This document shows positions 1 to 8,568 of a DNA stretch of 64,000 nt, piece by piece. The notes under the pieces were generated by a model. That model saw only the letters and a list, made by a program, of their open reading frames with translations. It was not told the DNA's origin and searched no databases. A program made the position numbers and the translations under genes. The stretch is from Actinomycetota bacterium (GTDB taxonomy: Bacteria; Actinomycetota; Acidimicrobiia; Acidimicrobiales; Palsa-688), in assembly GCA_021323695.1 (NCBI GenBank), contig JAJPKN010000052.1, positions 1 to 64,000 of the forward strand. Reading direction: 5' to 3'. Within the stretch, counting starts at the first letter, position 1. Every line of letters starts with the position of its first letter.

Positions 1-375
1 CCGTTGTCGTGGTCGTACCGCCGCCTGTGGTCGTGGTTGTAGCCCCTGCGGCCGTCGTGGTGGTGGTGCCTGCGGCGGTGGTCGTCGTGGTGCCGGCCGT
101 TGTAGTCGTCGTGCCTGCGGCCGTGGTGGTCGTCGAGGCCGCGGTGGTCGTGGTGCTGGTCGGGGTGGTGGTAGTAGTGGTCTGCACCACGGTGGGCGTT
201 GTGCCTGGGGGGACGGTGGTCACCGGTGTGGTGGTCGTCGTCGTGCCGGCCGTGGTCGTGGTGGCGCCTGCGGTTGTGGTCGTGGCCCCGCCGGCCCCGG
301 TCGTGGTCGTGGTGGCGGGGACGGTCGTGGTGGTGGCCGGCACCGTGGTGGTGGCCGGCGCGGTGGTGGTCGTCG
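1..375 (-). repeat. Low-complexity Thr/Ala codon repeat
   Basis: Imperfect repeats of ACC/ACG codons, broken by Ala, Pro and Gly codons, encode the Thr-rich tail of the S8 protease. They continue past the window edge. On the plus strand the same bases give a spurious Val-rich frame. Such tracts are prone to slippage, so their length may vary between strains. Confidence 0.85.
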
Positions 376-2749
376 ACGACGGTGGGGGAGGCAATGGCAC
401 CGAGCCGACGTCGAAGAACACGGCCTGCTCGTTGCCTATGGGCGGGCCGGCGCTGCCCCCGCTTTGCACCTGGGCAGCGTAGGCGACCAGCCCGTAGTAG
501 CCCGGTGGCAGCCCCGAGCTGCCAAAGGAGATGTCGAGGGGGCTGGAGCCGTAGTTGGCGGCGTCGGTCCCCGGCGGGGCGATGAAGGCGGACCCGTCGG
601 CCCCGGTCGTGACCGGCTGGGGGGAGCTGCCGGCGATGGACCAGTCGAAGCTCAGGTTGGTGACGTAGTACATCGACCCCTGGTAGTCGTAGACCAGGGC
701 CAGGTGGTAGCCGAGGGGCACCCCGCTGGGCAGTACCCCCGGCTGGGCGCTCACCGAGATGCTGGCGCTGGCGGCCTGGTCAGGGGGGACCTGGTCGAAG
801 CCGGTGAAGTCCCACTGCACCGGCTCGGCCACCAGGGCCAGGGCCGCCTGGGCGTCCAGGCGCCCCCCGGTCACGCACTTGCCCGACAGGCCCGGCACCT
901 TTTGCACCGAGCCCAGGATGTCGTACTTCACCTGCGAGTAGCTGAGGCTCGGGTCGGCCGACCACAACAAGGCGGCGGTGGCGGCCACCAGCGGGGCCGA
1001 GTAGGAAGTGCCCGAGGCGTAGGCGTTCGGGTAGCCGGTGTAGGTGGGGTAGTCGGTGAAGACGTTGGTGCCCGGCGCCATCAGGTCGACGGTGCTCGCC
1101 CCGTAGTCCGAGTAGGTCGCCAGGTTGTCCTGGTTGTCGGTGGCCCCCACGGTGATGATGTTGTCGTAGGTGGCCTCCAAGCCGGCGGGGAGCTGCGGGG
1201 TGGTGTCGTTGTCCGTACCCGAGTTGCCCGCCGAGGCGGTTATGAGGATGCCCGCCTTTTGGGCGTCGGAGACCAGGCTGGCCAAGGTCGGGTCCGAGCT
1301 CGTCTGCTCGTCGAAGGACATGTTGATGACCGTCACGTGCTGGGAGATGGCGTACTCTCCCGCCTCGTAGATGCAACTGTCGGACAGCGTGCTGTCGTCG
1401 GAGCACTTGAGGGCCAGGATCCTGGCTTCGGGAGCCGCCCCTGCCCCCTCGGTGCCGTTGCCGGCCGCCGCGGCCAGCACCCCGTCCACGGTGGTGGCGT
1501 GGTAGAAGCCGGTTGCCGTCCCCTGGGCCTGGACGTCGTTGTTGGGCGGGCTGACCGTGAAGTTCTCCGAGGTGGGCAGGACCTGGCTGGCCAGGTCAGG
1601 GTTGTTGAGGTCCACCCCGGTGTCGATGTCGGCCACCACGACGCCGGCCCCGCGCGAGCGCGCCCAGGCGTAGGCGAAGTCGCCCGAGGCCCCCGGGGTG
1701 CCGGCCTGGCCCAGGACGGCCTGGCCCGTGTTGTCGATGTAGTACTCGTCAGCCAGGTAGGGGTCGTTGGTGGCGGGCGCGGACGAGGAGGAGAACGTGA
1801 GCAGGTTGTTGTCCACCACCGAGCCGACCCCAGCCAGGCGAGCCAGCTGGGCGCGGCTCAAGCTGGTGGCCACCTGGTAGCGGTCCCCCCATACGTGCGA
1901 CGCGTCATGCACGCCGGGGATGGCCAGCAGGGAGCGGACCACCTGGGCGCTGCCAGCCTGCGCGCCGGGGGCGAGGTGGGTGGCCCGGTGCGGTGCTCCC
2001 CAGCTGGCCTTTGGCGGGCTCGTGGCCCGGTCGGCCCTCGGGCGCGTCCCACCCCAGGTGGCCCTGGGTCCGGCCGAGCCGGGCGGCAGGACGGCCCGCA
2101 GGTTGCCCTGGCTGTCGCGTTCCAGGACCGTGCCCTTGGGGTACCGGGCCAGGCGGCTTGGCAGCAAGGAGACCGGCTCGCCGGCGCGCAGCACTATGGG
2201 GTCGGCGGCGTTGGGGGCAGCCGACTGCAAGGGGATGCCGGAGGTGCCCGAGGCCGCGCGGCTGGCGGGGTGGCCGGCTTTGCCCGCGGGTTGGGCGTTG
2301 GCCGCCGGGTCAGCCGCGGTCCCGAGGCTGCTCACCTGCACGTGGCCCGACCGGGGCCCCACGTGGCTGCCCGCGGCCCGGAGGCTGCTGGCCCGCAGGT
2401 CGCGTGGGCCGACTTTCACCTGGCGGGCCGCAGCCGTACGCACCAGCACCTGGGGGGCGGGGACGGTCAAGATGAAGTGGTTGTAGTGGTCAGGCCATTG
2501 GGGGTGCAGGTCGGCCAGGGGCCTGAGCACCCGGGCCCGGGGGCCGCGCTGGCCCTGCGCCGCGACCACGCCGTAGGCCAGCCCACCGGCCAGGAGGGCC
2601 ACCGCCGCTGCTCCGGCCAGCGCCACCGTCCTGGTTGCCTGCGCCTTGGCCAGCCGGGCCCGGGGACCTGGTGGCGCGCCTTGGCCGCCCGCGGGTGCCC
2701 AGGACCGGCTGCCACCTGAGACACCCCCCGCTGTGCCCCGCTGCCACAT
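1..2749 (-). CDS. S8 (subtilisin-like) serine protease with Thr-rich tail, 3' end outside window
   Basis: Secreted or membrane-anchored peptidase; 916 residues are visible and the reading frame is still open at the window edge. A hydrophobic segment lies near residues 40-62, followed by a roughly 250-residue variable region (probably prodomain) and then the catalytic domain. The triad is visible as DTGVD (Asp, about residue 374), YHATTVDGV (His, about 422) and GTSYSAPLV (Ser, about 582), with SAGNSG as the oxyanion-hole Asn. The usual HGTHVAG block is degenerate, but the catalytic His is kept. After the protease domain come about 80 residues of unassigned sequence and then a long run of Thr with Ala, Pro and Gly, typical of a cell-wall-spanning or glycosylated stalk. 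The start is ATG with GGAGG five bases upstream. The gene is divergent from the ATPase at 2933. Substrate unknown. Confidence 0.9.
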   Translation of the reverse strand, partial: MWQRGTAGGVSGGSRSWAPAGGQGAPPGPRARLAKAQATRTVALAGAAAVALLAGGLAYGVVAAQGQRGPRARVLRPLADLHPQWPDHYNHFILTVPAPQVLVRTAAARQVKVGPRDLRASSLRAAGSHVGPRSGHVQVSSLGTAADPAANAQPAGKAGHPASRAASGTSGIPLQSAAPNAADPIVLRAGEPVSLLPSRLARYPKGTVLERDSQGNLRAVLPPGSAGPRATWGGTRPRADRATSPPKASWGAPHRATHLAPGAQAGSAQVVRSLLAIPGVHDASHVWGDRYQVATSLSRAQLARLAGVGSVVDNNLLTFSSSSAPATNDPYLADEYYIDNTGQAVLGQAGTPGASGDFAYAWARSRGAGVVVADIDTGVDLNNPDLASQVLPTSENFTVSPPNNDVQAQGTATGFYHATTVDGVLAAAAGNGTEGAGAAPEARILALKCSDDSTLSDSCIYEAGEYAISQHVTVINMSFDEQTSSDPTLASLVSDAQKAGILITASAGNSGTDNDTTPQLPAGLEATYDNIITVGATDNQDNLATYSDYGASTVDLMAPGTNVFTDYPTYTGYPNAYASGTSYSAPLVAATAALLWSADPSLSYSQVKYDILGSVQKVPGLSGKCVTGGRLDAQAALALVAEPVQWDFTGFDQVPPDQAASASISVSAQPGVLPSGVPLGYHLALVYDYQGSMYYVTNLSFDWSIAGSSPQPVTTGADGSAFIAPPGTDAANYGSSPLDISFGSSGLPPGYYGLVAYAAQVQSGGSAGPPIGNEQAVFFDVGSVPLPPPPSSTTTTAPATTTVPATTTTVPATTTTTGAGGATTTTAGATTTTAGTTTTTTPVTTVPPGTTPTVVQTTTTTTPTSTTTTAASTTTTAAGTTTTTAGTTTTTAAGTTTTTAAGATTTTTGGGTTTTT

Positions 2750-2894
2750 GGTTGCCTCCGTGCATGGTCGAGCGGCCCTCGTCCTGAAGGCCCTTCAGGG
2801 AAAGGCTCGGCACGCCGATGGGCCACCTGAACACCGCCCGGCGGTACCGGAAGCCGGCGAAACCTCCCTTCCTCAACACGTGGGGGACGCACTC

Positions 2895-2935
2895 TTGTGC
2901 ACACTATAGCGAAGCGCTAGAATGTGCAAATAATG
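2895..2935 (+). promoter_or_regulatory. Promoter for the ATPase gene, apparently leaderless
   Basis: A -35-like TTGTGC (2895-2900) and a -10-like TAGAAT (2918-2923) are separated by 17 bases. The ATG at 2933 lies ten bases after the -10 box, about where transcription should start, and no Shine-Dalgarno precedes it. This suggests a leaderless mRNA. A 5-bp dyad, TAGCG-AAG-CGCTA (2907-2919), overlaps the -10 box and could be an operator. Inferred from sequence only. Confidence 0.5.
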
Positions 2936-4063
2936 CAGCCACCCAACCCCTTCTCTCCGGGCTTTGGCCAGCCCCCCCCGTTCCTCGCCGGGCGGGAGCG
3001 GCACCTGGCTTACGTCTCGTTCCTTGTCCGCCAGTTCGAGGCCCATGGACGTGCTGAGAGCGTCGTATGGAGCGGCGCGCGGGGGATGGGCAAGACGGTC
3101 CTCGCTCAGGCATCCGTCGAGGATGCCCGACGGCGCGGCTGGCTCGCGGCTTACACCCAGGTCCGTCGGGGGGAGGGAGCAGGGGAAAGCTTCGGTCGCC
3201 TCCTCGAGGACCTGGCTGGCAGGCCAGGGCGGGGGCGCCTCCGCCGGCTCGCAGCGATGGTCGAGGCAGTGGAGGTGAGCCTGCCCGGTGGGGCGGCGGT
3301 TGGTGCCACGATGCGCCAGCCGCGGCCCGAGGCGCTGCGGGCGCTGCTGCGCAGGCTGGGTGAGGAAGCCCACAGGCGGCACAAGGGGGTGCTGCTCGCT
3401 ATGGACGAGGCCCAGGACCTCGGCGAGCGAGGGCTGGCCCAGGTGCTCGGTGCACTGGCCGACGTGCGCTCGCTACCGGTGGCGGTCGTCTTCTGTGGCC
3501 TAACGAGCTTGCCCTCGAGGCTGCGGGCGGCAGGGACCTTCGCGGAGCGTCTCGTCTACGACGAGGTGGGCCCGCTCTCTGAGGAGGAGGCCTCCGAGGC
3601 CTACCGCGGGGGCGCAGAGGCCGCCGGGGGGAGCATCGAGCCCGACGCCCTGGGCCACCTGGTCGCCTGGGCACGCGGTTACCCCTACTTCGTGCAGCTC
3701 GCCGGGCGGGAGGCCTGGGAGGTAGCCGGGGCAAAGGCACGTATCGACCTCGCTGCCGCCAGGCTCGCCACGCAGCGAGCGGAGAGGGTTGCCGAGCGCA
3801 GCCTCTTCGCCCCCCGGCTGGAGACGCTCGGCCCGCTGGAGCGGGCTTGGGTGGAGGCGGTCGCCGAAGCCGACGACGGCACCGGGGCGGCGGTGGCGGC
3901 CGTGGCCGAGCGCCTGGGCAGGGCCCAGCAGGAGCTCAGCTACGTACGGGCGCGCCTCATCGCCAAGGGGGTGGTCGTCCCGTCGGGCCGGGGGAGGGTC
4001 GTCTTCGCGCTGCCGGGTTTCGCCGAGTACGTCCGGTCGGTTGCTGCGGCGGGACGGTCCTGA
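2933..4063 (+). CDS. AAA/Orc1-Cdc6-like P-loop ATPase
   Basis: ATP-binding protein of 376 residues. It has a Walker A motif GARGMGKT near residue 50, a Walker B LLAMDEAQD near residue 155 and a basic C-terminal part that looks like a winged helix. This layout fits the bacterial ATPases related to archaeal Orc1/Cdc6 and STAND proteins, which bind DNA or act as signalling switches; the actual role here is unknown. An in-frame GTG lies 9 bases upstream, but ATG at 2933 is preferred because a promoter sits immediately before it. The gene stands alone, divergent from the S8 protease and convergent with the phosphotriesterase-like gene, so neighbours do not help assign a function. Confidence 0.8.
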   Translation: MQPPNPFSPGFGQPPPFLAGRERHLAYVSFLVRQFEAHGRAESVVWSGARGMGKTVLAQASVEDARRRGWLAAYTQVRRGEGAGESFGRLLEDLAGRPGRGRLRRLAAMVEAVEVSLPGGAAVGATMRQPRPEALRALLRRLGEEAHRRHKGVLLAMDEAQDLGERGLAQVLGALADVRSLPVAVVFCGLTSLPSRLRAAGTFAERLVYDEVGPLSEEEASEAYRGGAEAAGGSIEPDALGHLVAWARGYPYFVQLAGREAWEVAGAKARIDLAAARLATQRAERVAERSLFAPRLETLGPLERAWVEAVAEADDGTGAAVAAVAERLGRAQQELSYVRARLIAKGVVVPSGRGRVVFALPGFAEYVRSVAAAGRS

Positions 4064-4169
4064 CCCGGTGTGCTGTTCGCCGCGCTGGCCAAGGCGGCCG
4101 CGCTGGCCAGACGTGCCCATGCTGGCCTCGCTCGGCGTGCTGGGCTGCTCGGGTTGGCCGATGGCGGGC

Positions 4170-5072
4170 TCAGGCCGGCTCGAAGCCAAAGGCCCGGGCA
4201 GGGTTGGCTACGAAGATGAGGTCCGCGAGCTCTTGGCCCAGCTCTCGTTCCAGCCTGGGCTTGAAACGGGCGAACACGTAGTCGAGGCCTGGGCCGCCTC
4301 CGTAGGCCCGCATCCTCGAGGCGCGGCCCGTGTCCCCTCCCACCAGCAACTGCTGGGCCCAGCCCCGGCCGGCCAGGTCCGAGATCAGCTGGAGGACAGT
4401 GGAGTCGGGCCAGTAGCGGGCCCGGCCCGGCCCGTCGAACTGGAGCCAGGCCCCCGCCGCGGCCGTCTCCGCATGTTCCCCCGGGTCGGGGTTGCGGTCG
4501 AGATGGGACAGGACCACCTTTGACGGGGGGACCCCCAGCCGGGCCAGGTGCTGGACGATGCCGAGGCCCATGGTCCCGTGCTCGGTGTGGGCACAAATCG
4601 GCACCCCGGTGGCCTGCTGGGCTTCGGCGGCCGCGGCGAAGGCCTTTTGCTCGAAGGGTTGGAGCCGGTAGTAGCTGGCACCGACTTTGATAACGCCGGA
4701 GCGCACGCCTGGGCCGGTGATGTCGCCGATGAAGCGTTGGGCGAGCGAACTGGCGCCCAGCTCCCGTAGCGGGTGGCCCGGCTCGTAGTGGGCGTCGCGG
4801 TGGGCCCCGGTGGCGGCGACCACCTGGAGCCCGGTCTGCTCGGAGATGCGGAGGAGCCCTTCGGGCCAGCGGCCCAACCCCAAGGGCGTCCAGTCCACCA
4901 TGGCCTTCGCCCCGGCGGCCACCAAGGCGCGGGCTTCCTCGGTGGAACGGGCCAGGTCAGCCATGTCGTCGCCGGGCTGCAGGGGGCTCACGAAGAACAG
5001 GTGCTCATGGGCGTCGGTGGCCCCCAGCTGCGAGGGGTCTATGTCGCCTCGGACGGTGCGCACGATCGCCAT
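4170..5072 (-). CDS. Phosphotriesterase-family metal hydrolase
   Basis: Amidohydrolase-superfamily enzyme of 300 residues, the usual length for phosphotriesterase-like lactonases. The metal ligands are visible in order: HEH near residue 22, a lysine in IKVGAS that is carboxylated in this family, His in AHTEHG, His in LSHLDRN and Asp in GGDTGR. Proteins of this family hydrolyse lactones or phosphoesters in the cytoplasm. The gene is divergent from the GntR regulator and its sugar-kinase operon, so opening a sugar lactone or processing a phosphorylated sugar is a reasonable inference, not a demonstrated activity. A strong AAAGGAGAGG ribosome site precedes the ATG. Confidence 0.88.
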   Translation of the reverse strand: MAIVRTVRGDIDPSQLGATDAHEHLFFVSPLQPGDDMADLARSTEEARALVAAGAKAMVDWTPLGLGRWPEGLLRISEQTGLQVVAATGAHRDAHYEPGHPLRELGASSLAQRFIGDITGPGVRSGVIKVGASYYRLQPFEQKAFAAAAEAQQATGVPICAHTEHGTMGLGIVQHLARLGVPPSKVVLSHLDRNPDPGEHAETAAAGAWLQFDGPGRARYWPDSTVLQLISDLAGRGWAQQLLVGGDTGRASRMRAYGGGPGLDYVFARFKPRLERELGQELADLIFVANPARAFGFEPA

Positions 5073-5186
5073 TGCCAGCTACCTCTCCTTTGGGGCACCC
5101 CCAGTGGCCTCCCGGCGAGCAGGGACGGCCATTTGGGGCAAGAGTGGGTTGCGTCCCGTCCACCAGTGTGGCACCATGGAGGTGAA

Positions 5187-6050
5187 ATGTCCAGACAGCT
5201 AGACAGCGCTGAACAATCAGACAGCTCCGGACAGCTAGACATATCCAGGCAACTGGCCAGCATGTTGGACCACTCGAGCCCGGTCCCGCTCTACTACCAG
5301 GCCAAACAGTGGTTCTCCAGCCGCATCCTGTCCGGGCAGATAGCCCCGGGGACCCGGCTCCCCGGTGAGCTGGAGCTCTGCCAGAGGATGGGCGTCAGCC
5401 GGGGGGTGGTGCGCCAGGCGCTGGCCGAGCTGTGCTACGAGGGCCTGGTCGAGCGCCAGCCGGGCCGGGGCAGCTTCGTGTCCAGGCCGAAGACAGCCGA
5501 GGGCTTGATCAGCGGGCTCGGTGGCCTGGCCGACGACGCCGCCTCGCGCGGCCAGGTGGTGCGGAGCAAGGTGCTCGCGCTCCACGAGCGCCCCTGCACC
5601 GAGGCGGTGGCCAGCAAGTTGGGAATTGCGCCGGGGGAGCCAGTGGTGGAGCTGGAGCGGCTGCGCACCTTGGACGGCGAGCCTCATGTCCTGGTCATGA
5701 CCTACCTGCCGGCGGCCATGGTGCCAGGCCTGGCCGGACGTGACTTCAGCGGGACCGCCTCGCTCTACCGGGCCCTGCGCGAGGACTACGGGCTGCCCAT
5801 CGTGAGCAGCCTGCGGCGGGTCGAGGCGGCGACGGCGGGCGGGCGCGAGGCGCGGCTGTTGGCGGTGGACCCCGGCAGCCCGTTGCTGGTGCTGCGGAGC
5901 ACCAGCTACACCACGGGCCGGCGGGCGCTCGAGCACTTCGTTGCCTTCCACCGGGGCGACCACAGTGCCTTCGAGGTCGAGCTGTACGGCCCCGCCGGCA
6001 CCGCGACCCGTTTCGACAGCCTGGTGGCCCCAGGGGCGCGGCTCACATGA
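5187..6050 (+). CDS. GntR family transcriptional regulator with UTRA ligand domain
   Basis: Repressor-type regulator of 287 residues. An N-terminal winged helix begins around PLYYQAK and contains the recognition helix GVSRGVVRQALAELCYEGLVE and the wing RQPGRGSFV. A UTRA sensor domain follows, the HutC subfamily arrangement that binds sugar phosphates or related metabolites. ATG 5187 follows GGAGGT at 5178-5183. A later Met at 5262 would give the conventional GntR N-terminus and leaves about 25 extra residues rich in repeated Gln-Leu-Asp. The stop overlaps the kinase start by four bases. It probably controls the adjoining sugar operon in response to a pathway intermediate. Confidence 0.88.
   Translation: MSRQLDSAEQSDSSGQLDISRQLASMLDHSSPVPLYYQAKQWFSSRILSGQIAPGTRLPGELELCQRMGVSRGVVRQALAELCYEGLVERQPGRGSFVSRPKTAEGLISGLGGLADDAASRGQVVRSKVLALHERPCTEAVASKLGIAPGEPVVELERLRTLDGEPHVLVMTYLPAAMVPGLAGRDFSGTASLYRALREDYGLPIVSSLRRVEAATAGGREARLLAVDPGSPLLVLRSTSYTTGRRALEHFVAFHRGDHSAFEVELYGPAGTATRFDSLVAPGARLT
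5188..5244 (+). promoter_or_regulatory. Clustered ACAGCTAGACA repeats at the GntR start
   Basis: ACAGCTAGACA occurs twice and a related AGACAGCT once more within about 55 bases at the start of the GntR gene. The first copy overlaps TGTC-CA-GACA, an imperfect dyad. HutC-type GntR proteins commonly bind GTC-TA-GAC-like palindromes, so this may be an autoregulatory operator. It could equally be a coding repeat, since it encodes the recurring Gln-Leu-Asp residues. Confidence 0.35.
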
Positions 6051-7537
6051 GCTCGCCCGTGCTCATCGGGGTCGATGTGGGGACCCAGAGCGTCAAGGCC
6101 GGCGCGTTCGACCTCGATGGCACCTGCCGGGCCGAGGCGGCCGTGCCGCTGGCGCTGCACCGCAGCTCTGCGGACCAGGTGGAACAGGTCCCCGAGGACT
6201 TCTACCGGGCAGCCACCAGCGCGATCGCGTCGTGCGCGGGGCGTCTGGCCCGCCCAGGCGACGTGGCCGGCTTGGCTGTGGCGGGCCAGATGGCGGGCAT
6301 CCTCGGCATCGGAGGCGACGGCCAGGCCGTGACGCCCTACGACTCGTGGTTGGACTCCCGCTGCCGCCCCGAGGTGCAGCAGGTCGCGGCCCGCCTCGGG
6401 GACCGCCTCATCGAGCTGAGCGGCTGCCCACCCATGGTCGCCCACGCCCCCAAGCTGGCGTGGTGGCGCCACCACCGCCCCGAGGTCTACCGGTCGGTGG
6501 CCAAGTTCGTCGTGCCCAGCGCTTTCGTCGCCGGACGGCTTTGTGGCCTCAGGGCCGAGGGGGCCTACATCGACCACACCCACCTGCACTTCAGTGGGTT
6601 GGCCGACACCGCCGCGGCTCGGTGGTCGGCCGAGCTGGCCGCCGGCTCGGGTGTCGAGCTGGGCAAGCTGCCCCGGGTCGTCGCCCCGACCGAGGTGGTC
6701 GGCCACCTGAGCGCGGGTGCGGCTCGGGACTGCGGCCTGCTGGCCGGCACCCCGGTGGCGGCCGGCCTGGGCGACACTGCGGCCGGCGTGCTCGGCGCCG
6801 GCGTGGTCGAGCCCGGCCAGTTGCTGGACACCGCCGGCACGGCTTCGGTGCTCGGGCTGTCCACCCCGGAGCTGAGGCCGGACTTCTCGCGGACGTTGGT
6901 CCAGATGAGAGGCGCCGTCCCGGGCCAGTGGTTCGCCTTGGCCTACCTGGCGGGAGGGGACCTGCTCGAGTGGCTGTCGCGGGTGCTGGGCGGTGCCGAC
7001 CTCAGCTCGCTGGTCGAGGAGGCAGCCGCCTGCCCGCCGGCGCGCCTGGTCTTCGTGCCCCACCTGGCCGGCCGCATACTGCCGTCGGCCCCGACGGCCC
7101 GAGGTGCCTGGGTCGGGCTCGACCTTTCCCAGACGCGGGGCGACCTGGTGCGCTCGGCCTTGGAGAGCGTCGCGTTCGAGTACGCAGGGTTCTTGGAGCG
7201 GGCCGCCGCCCTGTTCCCCGACGTGGCCCTGGGCGACGTGCGGGTGATCGGGGGCGGGGCCGGCAACGACCTGTGGAACCGGGTCAAGGCCTCGGTGCTC
7301 GGCCTCAGCTACGTGCGCCTGGAGCGGGACAACTTCAGTTGCTGGGGGGCGGCCCTGGTGGCCGGTGCCGCTGTGGGCGCGCTGAGCGACCTGGCCGGCG
7401 CCGCCCGGGCCAGCGCTGTGGAAGCCAGCCGCAGTTCCCCCGACCCTTCGTTGCAGCAGGCCTACCGCGAACGGCTGCAGGAGTACCGGTCGGTGGCCGA
7501 GCTGCTCGTGGCCAGGTCCGAGGAGGTGCTGGTGTGA
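6047..7537 (+). CDS. FGGY-family carbohydrate kinase (xylulokinase-like)
   Basis: Cytoplasmic sugar kinase of 496 residues, a normal FGGY length. The N-terminal phosphate-binding motif GVDVGTQSVKAGAFDLDG begins near residue 8. DTAGTASVLG and the adenosine-binding GGGAGNDLWNR followed by WGAALVAGAA are in the C-terminal domain. Members phosphorylate ketoses, pentitols or related polyols with ATP; the substrate cannot be read from sequence. It overlaps the GntR stop by four bases (ATGA), and its own stop overlaps the next start (GTGA), so the genes are translationally coupled. It would provide the phosphorylation step of this pathway. Confidence 0.9.
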   Translation: MSSPVLIGVDVGTQSVKAGAFDLDGTCRAEAAVPLALHRSSADQVEQVPEDFYRAATSAIASCAGRLARPGDVAGLAVAGQMAGILGIGGDGQAVTPYDSWLDSRCRPEVQQVAARLGDRLIELSGCPPMVAHAPKLAWWRHHRPEVYRSVAKFVVPSAFVAGRLCGLRAEGAYIDHTHLHFSGLADTAAARWSAELAAGSGVELGKLPRVVAPTEVVGHLSAGAARDCGLLAGTPVAAGLGDTAAGVLGAGVVEPGQLLDTAGTASVLGLSTPELRPDFSRTLVQMRGAVPGQWFALAYLAGGDLLEWLSRVLGGADLSSLVEEAAACPPARLVFVPHLAGRILPSAPTARGAWVGLDLSQTRGDLVRSALESVAFEYAGFLERAAALFPDVALGDVRVIGGGAGNDLWNRVKASVLGLSYVRLERDNFSCWGAALVAGAAVGALSDLAGAARASAVEASRSSPDPSLQQAYRERLQEYRSVAELLVARSEEVLV

Positions 7538-8568
7538 GGCCGCGTTTCCGCCTGGCCGTGGTCGGCGTCGGGCGCGCCGGCATGCTGCACGCCCGCAACG
7601 CGGCGGGGCACGTGCCGGGGGCCGAGCTTGCCTGCGTGGTGGACCCCGACGCCGAGGCCGCGGCCCGGGCCGGGGCCGAGCTCGAGGTGCCGGCCTTCCA
7701 AGACCTGGGGCAGGCATTGTCCGGGGCCGGCTTCGACGGCGTGGTGATCACGGCTCCCACCTTTGCCCACGCCGAGCTGGCCCAGCTGGCGGCCCGGGCC
7801 GGCAAGCACGTGCTTTGCGAGAAGCCGATGGCGCTCACCGTGGAGGAGTGCACCTCCATGGTGGCGGCCGCCCAAGCGGCCGGGACCGTGCTCCAGGTGG
7901 GCTTCGTGCGCCGTTGCCAGCCGGAGTTCGTGGAGGCCAAAAGGCGTATCGCAGCAGGCGAGATCGGGGCCCCCATGGTGGTCAAGTCCCTCACCCGGGG
8001 GCCGGGGTTGCCGCCGCCGTGGGCACAGGACCTGCAGCGTTCCAACGGCATGCTGGCCGAGGTCAACAGCCACGACTTCGATTGCGCCCGTTGGCTTGCC
8101 GGGTCCGAAATAGAGCGCGTCTACACCGAGACGGCCAATTTCAAGGGCCGGGAGCTGGGCGTGAGCGCGCCTGGCTTCTACGACAACGCGGTGGTGTCGC
8201 TGCGCTTTTCCAGCGGCGCCATCGGGGCTATTGACGGCACCTGCCCGGCGGGCTACGGCTATGACGCCCGAGTGGAGGTCCTCGGCACCGAAGGCCTGCT
8301 GGTGGTAGGGCAGGCCCGCTCGCTACCGGTCCTCGAGGTGCGCTCTCGGGGCGTGGGGGAGGCACCGACCTACGCGTCCTGGCCCGAGCGCTTCGAGCCG
8401 GGCTACCGAGAGGAGCTGGGGGCCTTCGTGCGGGCGGCCCTCGAGGGCTCACCTCCGGTCGCAAGCGGGGCTGACGGCCTGGCCGCCGTGGCCGCCGTGC
8501 GGGCGGCCAACCGTTCCTGGCTGGAGGGCCGCCCTGTCGCGCTGGCCGAGGAGCTGGTGGCGCCATGA
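7534..8568 (+). CDS. Gfo/Idh/MocA family oxidoreductase
   Basis: NAD(P)-dependent sugar or inositol dehydrogenase of 344 residues. A Rossmann motif GVGRAGMLHARN lies at the N-terminus, and CEKPMALT carries the family catalytic Lys. The C-terminal half contains the substrate-domain histidine in EVNSHDFDCARW. Known relatives oxidise inositols and many hexose derivatives at a ring hydroxyl. GTG at 7534 is chosen because AGGAGG at 7521-7526 lies seven bases upstream and the start overlaps the kinase stop by four bases, as do the neighbouring junctions. The stop overlaps the next ATG in the same way. Confidence 0.9.
   Translation: MRPRFRLAVVGVGRAGMLHARNAAGHVPGAELACVVDPDAEAAARAGAELEVPAFQDLGQALSGAGFDGVVITAPTFAHAELAQLAARAGKHVLCEKPMALTVEECTSMVAAAQAAGTVLQVGFVRRCQPEFVEAKRRIAAGEIGAPMVVKSLTRGPGLPPPWAQDLQRSNGMLAEVNSHDFDCARWLAGSEIERVYTETANFKGRELGVSAPGFYDNAVVSLRFSSGAIGAIDGTCPAGYGYDARVEVLGTEGLLVVGQARSLPVLEVRSRGVGEAPTYASWPERFEPGYREELGAFVRAALEGSPPVASGADGLAAVAAVRAANRSWLEGRPVALAEELVAP

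Noticed and set aside
780-1406. Minus-strand frame inside the protease region
   Set aside because: It is out of frame with the catalytic motifs and has the skewed composition of a shadow.
464-2719. Long plus-strand open frame opposite the S8 protease
   Set aside because: It is Gly/Arg/Val-rich without domains and lies exactly opposite a recognisable protease with triad and ribosome site.
2750-4063. Protease plus divergent ATPase as a defence pair
   Set aside because: The protease has a membrane segment and an external stalk, and the ATPase lacks known defence-system partners. Adjacency alone is not support.
5941-7533. Plus-strand frame upstream of the Gfo/Idh start
   Set aside because: It is the shadow of the FGGY kinase; the ribosome site and four-base overlap place the start at 7534.
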